A stretch of DNA of 7,695 nt, taken from NCBI GenBank assembly GCA_945787625.1, contig CALZJL010000055.1, positions 1 to 7,695 of the forward strand, written 5' to 3'. Within the stretch, counting starts at the first letter, position 1. Each line of letters opens with the position of its first letter. The notes under the pieces are model-generated. The model saw only the letters and a program-made list of their open reading frames with translations. It had not been told where the DNA came from and ran no database searches. Positions 1 through 5,332 of the stretch are shown here, piece by piece. The stretch comes from an uncultured Prevotellaceae bacterium (GTDB lineage: Bacteria > Bacteroidota > Bacteroidia > Bacteroidales > Bacteroidaceae). Position numbers and translations under genes: made by a program.

Positions 1-5
1 TTTTG

Positions 6-25
6 AGTATTAAGTATTAAGTAAA
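6..25. repeat. AT-rich 7-bp tandem repeat
   Basis: The unit AGTATTA occurs twice in a row at 6-12 and 13-19, followed by a partial third unit AGTA. Short tandem repeats of this kind occur in intergenic DNA of Bacteroidales. No function can be assigned from the sequence, and the upstream side is cut by the window edge. Confidence 0.6.
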
Positions 26-42
26 GTCAAACACTAAGCGCA

Positions 43-75
43 TCCCGAACGAGTCCCGAACTAATCCCGAACTAA
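43..75. repeat. Three 11-bp tandem repeats
   Basis: Three consecutive 11-bp units are visible: TCCCGAACGAG at 43-53, then TCCCGAACTAA at 54-64 and again at 65-75. The last two are identical and the first differs at two positions. They lie about 65 bases upstream of the ExbB-like remnant. No Bacteroidetes -7 box (TAnnTTTG) was found between them and the start codon at 140, so a promoter role is not supported. Confidence 0.75.
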
Positions 76-139
76 TGCTCTACGAAGGCGAAGCCACCAG
101 ATGACAGTACAAACAACTAAACAACCAAACAACAAAAAA

Positions 140-462
140 ATGACTCACCTTACAGACATTCTTTACTGGATTTCTACGGGTCTGCTCGTACCCGTCATCA
201 TCACTCTCATACTCCTTTTCCTGCGTTCGCTCATACTCCTCGGAGCTTTCTTCGGACAGTACATCGCTTTCCGGAAGAATTCCAGCCACACACCCCTCGG
301 CATTGCCTATATCAGGAGGCTGAATGACTCCAAAGGCGGCAGAGCTGAACACAAACGTCTGCTCGCACAGTTTGAGATCGATGCCGACCGCGACCTCTCG
401 ACCTCAAAGTGGGCGTGGCATACGAACTCGACAACGGCGAGATAATCTATGTGCCGGAATGA
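140..462 (+). pseudogene. ExbB/TolQ-like (HmuU-type) remnant fused to DUF2149-like tail
   Basis: The reading frame from ATG 140 runs to TAA at 443-445 and gives 101 residues. Residues about 1-46 hold a long hydrophobic segment after MTHLTDILYW, resembling the N-terminal membrane region of the MotA/TolQ/ExbB proton-channel proteins of Bacteroidetes hmu haem-uptake operons. Residues about 70-88 (LLAQFEIDADRDLSTSK) resemble the stretch that in that family immediately precedes the conserved Gly-Pro-rich membrane segment. Here that segment is missing and an unrelated 11-residue tail follows. In another frame from about 400 the DNA reads DLKVGVAYELDNGEIIYVPE and stops at TGA 460-462. This resembles the C-terminal end of DUF2149 proteins, usually encoded just downstream of the ExbB-like gene. 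The simplest reading is an internal deletion joining the two genes out of frame. Family assignments rest on recall and are moderate. The alternative is a genuine small membrane protein. The start at 140 was chosen over ATG 101 because it begins the family-like sequence and follows an A-rich leader. Confidence 0.5.
391..405. repeat. Short direct repeat at the presumed deletion junction
   Basis: The 7-mer CGACCTC is present at 391-397 and 399-405, separated by one base. It lies where the ExbB-like reading frame stops making sense and the DUF2149-like frame begins. Short homologies at such points fit slipped or microhomology-mediated deletion, but a 7-base repeat could also be chance. Confidence 0.4.
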
Positions 463-483
463 GGCGTGCGCTCCCCTCCCACC

Positions 484-1332
484 CTATGTCTGCTGTCCGA
501 ATCCCAAGACGAAGGTCGTATGGTATCCGGCTTCGGCTCTGTCGGCGAGGGTGAGCGTACCTCCCAGCATCGTCATGAACTGCCTTGACAGGGCGAGCCC
601 CACGCCCGTACCTGTAGGCTTGGTCGTATAGAAGGGTACGAATATGTCTCTGCGTACCTCGGCGAGTATGGGCGTGCCATCGTTGCTCAGTCTGAGCTCC
701 GCGCCGCTCCACACGATTGAGATGCTCTTCGCTCCTGCCTCTTTGGCATTCTTTATGATATTGACAAAGACTTGGTGCAGGAGGGTCTCGTCGGTCATGA
801 CGTGGAACTCTGTGGGAATGTCTTCGCGCCATGCGATGTCGGGATAGAGTGTCTTTATGCCCAACACAAACTCTCTGAGCGATACGGACGCGATGACGGG
901 CTCTTGGAGCTGGGTGAGCTTGCGGTAGCTTTCGACAAAGGTCAGAAGATTGTTGCTCGCCTTGTTGATAGCCATGATGCCTTTCTCCAACGGTGTACCG
1001 ACTACCCTCGGGTGTTCCAGATATGCCTGGCTGATGCTCTGTATCGGAGTGCTGACGTTCATTATCTCGTGTGTGAGTACTCGGGTGAGTTTCTGCCAGG
1101 ATTCCACTTCTTTTTGGGCTACCAAGTTGTTGATGTATTGCCCGAGGTCGTTCAGGGCTTCCTGTAGGGCTCTCTCGCCGTAGAAGAGTCCTTTGACGGG
1201 AAGACGGAATGTGAACTCGTGGTTTCTGACCGCTTCGCGCATCAGTCGTGCACGGAGCTTCAGTTTGTTTTGGTGGTGGACGAAGATTGCTACGGCTGCC
1301 ATGATGGCCGCCGACAGTATGAGGATTGTCAT
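484..1332 (-). CDS. Short membrane-anchored sensor histidine kinase
   Basis: This 282-residue protein is a two-component sensor kinase that would autophosphorylate on histidine and pass the phosphate to the regulator encoded just upstream. One hydrophobic helix (about residues 3-18) is followed by a basic stretch, which suggests an outside N-terminus and a cytoplasmic remainder. The H-box is LTHEIMN, with H88 as phosphoacceptor and N92 at the position usual in HExxN kinases. The catalytic domain has an N-box (N191-N195, NIIKN), a variant G1 box (SNDGTPI, 216-222, in place of the usual DxGxG), an F-box (FVPF, 231-234) and a G2 box (GTGVGLAL, 241-248). All ATP-binding elements seem present. There is no periplasmic sensor, HAMP or PAS domain visible. 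The start is firm: it overlaps the regulator stop in ATGA (1329-1332), and the frame is closed four codons upstream. The gene ends in TAG 21 bases from the convergent remnant, with no clear terminator between. Confidence 0.92.
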   Translation of the reverse strand: MTILILSAAIMAAVAIFVHHQNKLKLRARLMREAVRNHEFTFRLPVKGLFYGERALQEALNDLGQYINNLVAQKEVESWQKLTRVLTHEIMNVSTPIQSISQAYLEHPRVVGTPLEKGIMAINKASNNLLTFVESYRKLTQLQEPVIASVSLREFVLGIKTLYPDIAWREDIPTEFHVMTDETLLHQVFVNIIKNAKEAGAKSISIVWSGAELRLSNDGTPILAEVRRDIFVPFYTTKPTGTGVGLALSRQFMTMLGGTLTLADRAEAGYHTTFVLGFGQQT

Positions 1333-1850
1333 TTGCCCAACTTTTTATATAGTCTCTGACGTGAGATTTCGAGCAGTTCGGCTGCTTTGCTGATGTTGCC
1401 GTGGCACTTGTCCACGACTTTGCGTACGTGCTCTACTTCGACTTTCTCTAAGGGTATGACTTCGGTGCTGCTGTCGATGGCGTCTTTCAGCACTCGTATG
1501 AGTTCGTGGTTGTCCCATGGTTTTGTTATGAAGTCTACAGCTCCGCTTTTCAGCCCCCTGACGGCGAGTTTCACGTCGGCGTAGGCTGTCATGAGGACGA
1601 TGGGGATATTGGGGTGACGGCGGTGTATGGCCTGCACCCATAGCAGACCTTCCTGCCCGTTGTTGACGCCGAGTGTGAAGTTCATGTCGAGCAGAATGAC
1701 GTCGACGCTTTCCTGCCCAAGTGTGGTCAGAATGTTTTCTGGTCGTGTGAGGGTCAGTATGCGGTCAAAGACTCCGTCCAGACATATTTCAAGTGTTGTG
1801 AAAATCGAGGTGTTGTCGTCGACGACGAGTATAGTGCGGTAGTTTGCCAT
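1329..1850 (-). CDS. Response regulator, receiver plus Fis-type HTH, no AAA+ domain
   Basis: This 173-residue DNA-binding response regulator has an N-terminal receiver domain (about 5-125). It has the acidic pair D11/D12, phosphoacceptor D55 (VILLDMNF), T88 (LMTAY) and K110 (ITKPWD). A short linker leads to a C-terminal Fis-type helix-turn-helix (about 136-172), with GNISKAAELL then SRQRLYKKL. The receiver and HTH resemble the NtrC-like regulators of Bacteroidetes (for example MNFTLGVNNGQEGLLW). However, the roughly 240-residue sigma54-interacting AAA+ domain normally between them is absent, giving the layout also seen in the PrrA/RegA/ActR family. The start at 1850 was chosen because the receiver fold begins there and a -7 box lies about 45 bases upstream. 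An in-frame extension to 2072 would cover that promoter and has low-complexity sequence. The gene is co-transcribed with the kinase (ATGA overlap). The likely targets are the divergent efflux operon and itself. Confidence 0.92.
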   Translation of the reverse strand: MANYRTILVVDDNTSIFTTLEICLDGVFDRILTLTRPENILTTLGQESVDVILLDMNFTLGVNNGQEGLLWVQAIHRRHPNIPIVLMTAYADVKLAVRGLKSGAVDFITKPWDNHELIRVLKDAIDSSTEVIPLEKVEVEHVRKVVDKCHGNISKAAELLEISRQRLYKKLGK

Positions 1851-1895
1851 CTGTTTCTGGTCTTTTGCTGTTGTAGTGTGTGTGTCTTCTGTCTG

Positions 1896-1923
1896 CAAAG
1901 TTATGCTTTTTCCGGGAAACAAA
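1896..1923 (-). promoter_or_regulatory. Putative Bacteroidetes promoter for the regulator-kinase operon
   Basis: On the minus strand a perfect -7 box TAACTTTG (1903 down to 1896, consensus TAnnTTTG) is preceded by TTTG (1923-1920) as a possible -33 element. The 16-base spacer is shorter than the usual 19 or so, so the -33 assignment is weaker than the -7 box. Transcription would start near 1888-1890, leaving a leader of about 40 bases before the ATG at 1850. Confidence 0.5.
1909..1919. promoter_or_regulatory. 11-bp palindrome inside the regulator promoter
   Basis: TTTCCGGGAAA has perfect 5-bp arms (TTTCC/GGAAA) around one central base. It lies between the proposed -33 and -7 elements of the minus-strand promoter. 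The position would suit an operator, but no protein can be assigned and a palindrome this short can arise by chance. Confidence 0.3.
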
Positions 1924-1961
1924 GCGTATTCCTCCCCTACTCTTTTAGGTCGCAGCTCACG

Positions 1962-1980
1962 AGTGTGTTGTTTTAATACA
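1962..1980. promoter_or_regulatory. Twin repeat, copy 1: putative regulator binding site
   Basis: This is the first copy of the 19-bp direct repeat AGTGTGTTGTTTTAATACA. Its last 12 bases (1969-1980, TGTTTTAATACA) are an imperfect palindrome matching the reverse complement at 10 of 12 positions (TGTWTTAAWACA). A dyad is what a dimeric Fis-type HTH regulator would bind. Its centre lies roughly 85-90 bases upstream of both predicted transcription starts. Binding by the adjacent response regulator is inferred from position alone. Confidence 0.55.
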
Positions 1981-1984
1981 GAAA

Positions 1985-2003
1985 AGTGTGTTGTTTTAAT
2001 ACA
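1985..2003. promoter_or_regulatory. Twin repeat, copy 2: putative regulator binding site
   Basis: This is the second, identical copy of the 19-bp repeat, four bases (GAAA) after the first. The centre-to-centre distance is 23 bp, about two helical turns, so two bound dimers would lie on the same face of the DNA. The contained palindrome is at 1992-2003, centred about 68 bases upstream of the predicted start of the efflux operon, a position typical of activator sites. Confidence 0.55.
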
Positions 2004-2030
2004 ATCATGCCGTTGGAGCGTTGCAATCCA

Positions 2031-2060
2031 TTGCCGTTTGCCGTAGTGGCCGTAACTTTG
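2031..2060 (+). promoter_or_regulatory. Bacteroidetes-type promoter for the efflux operon
   Basis: TTG at 2031-2033 and a perfect -7 box TAACTTTG at 2053-2060 are separated by 19 bases, matching the Bacteroidetes primary-sigma consensus (TTG-N19-TAnnTTTG). Transcription would begin near 2066-2070, only about 6-13 bases before the first start codon. This very short leader argues against translation from the in-frame GTG at 1986. Confidence 0.65.
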
Positions 2061-2075
2061 CGTCGGATTCAAGAC

Positions 2076-3395
2076 ATGATGAAAAGTTATACCTACATAT
2101 TGATGCTGGCGGGGTCTCTCGTCTCATACGCCCAGGAGCCATGGACTGCCAATCGGTGTATGCAGTACGCCATCGAACACAACCACGATGTGCGTCTGCA
2201 AAGTATCACGCTCGATGACTGCAAGGCTGAAAGAACGAGGGCTATCGGTGCTTTCCTCCCCTACGCTGAGGGTAGCGTCGCAGCGCAGTACAATTTCGGA
2301 CGAGCCATTGACCCCGAGACCAACACCTACACCAATGTCAGCACGTTCTACAATTCGTATGGACTGAATGTCAGCATACCAGTATTTGACGGCTTCGGAC
2401 GATACTACAGGCTGCGTGCTGCAAAGGCTGGAGTGCTGATGGGCAGGAGTCGCCTGGAGTCGCAGCGAGATGCCACGGCACAGAAGGTTTTCGAGACGTA
2501 TGTGCTCGCGCTGTACCACAAGGGCTGTGCTGACATTGCCCTACAGAAACGCGACGAGAGTGCGCTGCTCCTACGCCAGACAAAGGTCATGGCCGAGGTG
2601 GGACGGAAGGGAGAGGCCGACGTGGCACAGATGCAGGCGACATACGCTACAGACGATTACGAGGTGACACACCAGCTCTCTCTCTACGACAATGCCATTC
2701 TCACGCTGAAGCAGCTGATGAACTATCCTATAGGTGATACAATCGAAATCGCTGGCTATGCTGACGCTCCGACGGACTTGCCTACGCCTGATGTGCTGGA
2801 CATCTTCTCGCAGGCCAGACTCTACAACCCCGACATCAGACAGGCTGAATACGATGTGCAGTCTGCACGCTATGCGTACCGTGCCAGCCGTGGTGCCCTC
2901 TTCCCCACAATATCTTTGGGCGCCGGCATTTCCACCTCATACTACAAACAGCTTGAGGTGCCGTCTACGGGTTTCGGGCATCAGTTTCGCAACAATGTGG
3001 GAGAGTATGCCTATGCCACGCTTTCCATACCGATATTCAACCGACTCAACACGCTCACCGACATACGCCGTCAGCGCAACAATGTCAGAAGAGCCGAGGA
3101 GGAGCTGGCGTATCGCAACAGCGAACTGCAGAGGCTGGTACAGCAAGCCGTGACCGAGCTGGAGAACTCGCGCAAGGAGACCGAGAAGATGAGGGCAAAG
3201 GTCGACGCCGACAGCATTGCTTCGCGGCTGACCATACGGAAGTACGAGGAGGGTCTCGCCTCGCCCATCGACGTGCAGACGCAGAGCGTCACGTTGCTCC
3301 AGAGCAAGGCTCAGCTCCTGCAATGTCGTCTCACGCTCATTTACAGGACACGTATGTTGGACTATTACAAAGGAATACCGCTATGGACAGAATGA
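2076..3395 (+). CDS. TolC-like outer-membrane efflux protein
   Basis: This 439-residue protein is the outer-membrane channel of the tripartite efflux system. A signal peptide is visible at residues 1-19 (K3, hydrophobic core YILMLAGSLV, likely cleavage after SYA). The mature part shows the internally duplicated layout of the family. In the first half, W23-H37 begins the first helix and NVSIPVFDGF (about 98-107) is a membrane strand. The second half repeats this with NPDIRQAEYDVQSARYAYRA (251-270), SRGALFPTISLG and TLSIPIFN (315-322). Long helical, Gln/Glu/Arg-rich stretches at about 120-215 and 325-425 would form the periplasmic tunnel. Length is normal for Bacteroidetes members. The start is one of two adjacent ATGs (2076 or 2079). 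Both are downstream of the promoter at 2031-2060, whereas the in-frame GTG at 1986 is upstream of it. The next gene overlaps the 3' end by 13 bases, so the two are translationally linked. Confidence 0.93.
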   Translation: MMKSYTYILMLAGSLVSYAQEPWTANRCMQYAIEHNHDVRLQSITLDDCKAERTRAIGAFLPYAEGSVAAQYNFGRAIDPETNTYTNVSTFYNSYGLNVSIPVFDGFGRYYRLRAAKAGVLMGRSRLESQRDATAQKVFETYVLALYHKGCADIALQKRDESALLLRQTKVMAEVGRKGEADVAQMQATYATDDYEVTHQLSLYDNAILTLKQLMNYPIGDTIEIAGYADAPTDLPTPDVLDIFSQARLYNPDIRQAEYDVQSARYAYRASRGALFPTISLGAGISTSYYKQLEVPSTGFGHQFRNNVGEYAYATLSIPIFNRLNTLTDIRRQRNNVRRAEEELAYRNSELQRLVQQAVTELENSRKETEKMRAKVDADSIASRLTIRKYEEGLASPIDVQTQSVTLLQSKAQLLQCRLTLIYRTRMLDYYKGIPLWTE

Positions 3396-4633
3396 TAGAG
3401 AGGAAGCGCGGAATACGCATGAGACACGTACCATACATTGCAGCAGGGACGTTCGTGCTCGTAGTGCTGCTGTGGATAGTCTTCGGCAATCATCAGAGCA
3501 CATTGCGTGTCGACATCGACGATGTCACTCTGGCCGATGTCACTCGTGGCGAGTTTAAGGACTACGTACGTATCAACAGCACGGTGGTTCCCTTTCAGGT
3601 TGTTCACATCTCGCCCGAAGAGGGTGGCATAGTCGTGGAAAAGGTGGCTGAAGAGGGGCAAAGGGTCAATAGGGGCGATGTCATCGTCCGTCTTTCCAAC
3701 AGCAGCCTTGACTTGCAGATACTCAATGCTGAGGCTGAATTGGCGGAGAAGCAGAATCTCTTGCGCAACACGCAGGTTGCCATGCAGCAGGATAAGCTCA
3801 GCAACGAGACCGAACTGGCTTCGCTGGAGATGGACGTGGCGCGCAAGCGTAGGGGCTTTGAGCAGAATGAGCGGCTCTATGGGGAGAGGCTTGTCTCTAA
3901 GGAGGCTTTTATTCAGGCTAAGGAGGATTATGACTTGGCTCAGAGAAAACTGAAGCTCGTTGGTGAGAGGCTGAAGAAGGACGCGCAGTATCGTAGTATT
4001 CAGATGGAGCAGATGGAGGACAACCTCGAAAACATGCAACGCAACGTGGTCTTGGTGCGCGAGCGCAAGAGCAAGCTCGATGTGCGTTCGACTATCGATG
4101 GCGAGCTGGGTCTGCTCGACGTTGAGCTGGGACAGAGTATTTCTTCCGGGCAGACGATAGGTCAGGTGAACGATTTGAGCGACTTCAAGATTGAGGCTCG
4201 GATTGATGAGCATTATATCGATCGTGTGAGGGTCGGGCTTTCAGCCACATTCGAACGTGAGGGCAAGACGTATGCTCTGATCGTGCGCAAGGTGTATCCT
4301 GAGGTGAGGGAGGGAAAGTTTCGTACTGATCTGGTGTTTGTGGGTACTCGTCCGTCCAATATGCGTGCTGGACAGACCTTTTATCTCAATCTCGAACTGG
4401 GCAGCCCCATACAGGCTGTTCTCATACCCAAGGGGACTTTCTTCCAGACGACCGGGGGCAACTGGATATTCGTCCTCGACAAGAGTGGCTATACGGCTTA
4501 TCGTCGCAACATCAGCATCGGTCGTCAGAACCCCCAGTACTACGAAATCGAAGACGGGCTTGAGCCGGGCGAGAGGGTCATCATCAGCGGCTATGAGGCT
4601 TTTAAGGACAACGATGTGTTGAAACTAAAATGA
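3383..4633 (+). CDS. HlyD/MacA-like membrane-fusion protein
   Basis: This 416-residue periplasmic adaptor links the inner-membrane ABC transporter to the TolC-like channel. It has a cytoplasmic basic N-terminus and one membrane helix (about 15-35). A first half of a lipoyl/barrel-sandwich domain follows (about 72-107, SPEEGGIVVEKVAEEGQRVNRGD in outline). A long charged coiled-coil hairpin runs from about 108 to 230. The second lipoyl half (about 233-262) includes VRSTIDGELG and LGQSISSGQTIGQ. Beta-barrel and membrane-proximal domains extend to the end, with the typical TTGGNWIFVL at 357-366. The start at 3383 overlaps the preceding stop by 13 bases and has AAAGGA at 3369-3374 eight bases before it. 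ATG 3392, which overlaps the stop as ATGA, is an alternative three residues shorter. The ATPase gene begins 16 bases after the stop, so this is one operon. Substrate is unknown. Confidence 0.93.
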   Translation: MDRMIERKRGIRMRHVPYIAAGTFVLVVLLWIVFGNHQSTLRVDIDDVTLADVTRGEFKDYVRINSTVVPFQVVHISPEEGGIVVEKVAEEGQRVNRGDVIVRLSNSSLDLQILNAEAELAEKQNLLRNTQVAMQQDKLSNETELASLEMDVARKRRGFEQNERLYGERLVSKEAFIQAKEDYDLAQRKLKLVGERLKKDAQYRSIQMEQMEDNLENMQRNVVLVRERKSKLDVRSTIDGELGLLDVELGQSISSGQTIGQVNDLSDFKIEARIDEHYIDRVRVGLSATFEREGKTYALIVRKVYPEVREGKFRTDLVFVGTRPSNMRAGQTFYLNLELGSPIQAVLIPKGTFFQTTGGNWIFVLDKSGYTAYRRNISIGRQNPQYYEIEDGLEPGERVIISGYEAFKDNDVLKLK

Positions 4634-4649
4634 TTAACTATTGTGTAAT

Positions 4650-5324
4650 ATGATTAAGATTGAAAATCTCTCGAAAGTATTTCGTACGGAGAATGTGGAG
4701 ACTACAGCTTTGAACGGTGTGAGTCTTGAGGTGAAGGAAGGGGAGTTTGTGGCCGTGATGGGGCCTTCGGGTTGCGGCAAGTCTACGCTCTTGAATATTC
4801 TCGGCCTGCTCGACAATCCCGACAGCGGCAGCTATTGTCTCGGAGGTGAAGAGGTTGGTCATCTCAAGGAGAAGGATCGTACCCGATACCGCAGGGGGCG
4901 TATCGGCTTTGTCTTCCAGAGCTTCAACCTCATCGACGAGTTGACGGTCGAGGAGAATATCGACCTGCAGCTGAAGTATCTCAAAGTGCCTAAGGCTGAG
5001 CGCAAACAGCGTGTGCTGGACATCTTGCGCCGGGTGAACCTTTCGCAACGTGCTTCGCACTATCCGCAGCAGCTCTCTGGCGGTCAGCAACAGCGTGTGG
5101 CCATAGCGCGTGCCGTGGTGGGCAGACCGAGGCTTATCCTCGCCGACGAGCCGACAGGCAACCTCGACTCTAAGAATGGTCTGGAGGTGATGGAGCTTCT
5201 CTCTGAGCTCAATGCGGAGGGTACTACTATCGTTATGGTCACGCATAGCCAGCATGATGCTGCGTATGCCAATCGTATCATCAACTTGTTTGACGGTGAG
5301 ATAGTCGAAAATACTATTCTTTGA
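4650..5324 (+). CDS. ABC transporter ATPase, LolD/MacB type
   Basis: This 224-residue cytoplasmic ATPase powers the permease encoded next. All nucleotide-binding elements are intact: Walker A GPSGCGKST (38-46), Q-loop Q90 (FVFQSFNL), signature LSGGQQQRVAIARA (142-155), Walker B LILADE (162-167) with catalytic E167, D-loop NLDS (171-174) and switch histidine H199 (MVTHS). The length and the TALNGVSLEV and LADEPTGNLDS stretches place it in the LolD/MacB/FtsE class, which pairs with FtsX-type permeases that work by mechanotransmission rather than by passing substrate through the membrane. The ATG at 4650 was chosen because the conserved MIKIENLSKVF begins there. An in-frame TTG nine bases earlier is less likely. 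The gene is 16 bases after the adaptor gene, and the permease ATG follows its stop by 8 bases. Confidence 0.96.
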   Translation: MIKIENLSKVFRTENVETTALNGVSLEVKEGEFVAVMGPSGCGKSTLLNILGLLDNPDSGSYCLGGEEVGHLKEKDRTRYRRGRIGFVFQSFNLIDELTVEENIDLQLKYLKVPKAERKQRVLDILRRVNLSQRASHYPQQLSGGQQQRVAIARAVVGRPRLILADEPTGNLDSKNGLEVMELLSELNAEGTTIVMVTHSQHDAAYANRIINLFDGEIVENTIL

Positions 5325-5332
5325 TTTCGGGT

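Noticed and set aside
463..483. Terminator between the convergent remnant and the kinase gene
   Set aside because: No hairpin with a T-run is visible on either strand in this 21-base gap.
404..832. A 142-codon minus-strand frame overlapping the end of the kinase gene
   Set aside because: It is Arg/His-rich low-complexity sequence in another frame of the kinase catalytic domain. The kinase motifs clearly fix the true frame.
1876..1885. GT dinucleotide run as a possible phase-variation switch
   Set aside because: Five GT units are too few to be strongly slippage-prone, and the run lies in the predicted leader, not in a coding frame or promoter spacer.
1851..2072. N-terminal extension of the response regulator to 2072
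   Set aside because: It would span the predicted promoter and the twin repeats. The receiver domain starts normally at 1850, and the added residues show no domain.
1986..2075. N-terminal extension of the TolC-like gene from GTG 1986
   Set aside because: It would put 30 residues ahead of a good signal peptide, and it starts inside the second twin repeat, upstream of the predicted promoter.
3365..4213. A 282-codon open frame on the minus strand
   Set aside because: It lies wholly opposite the membrane-fusion gene, shows no recognisable domain, and is rich in Leu and His as expected for the antisense of a coiled-coil gene. It is a shadow frame.
4638..5255. A 205-codon minus-strand frame
   Set aside because: It is antisense to the ATPase, whose Walker A, signature and Walker B motifs are all intact on the plus strand.
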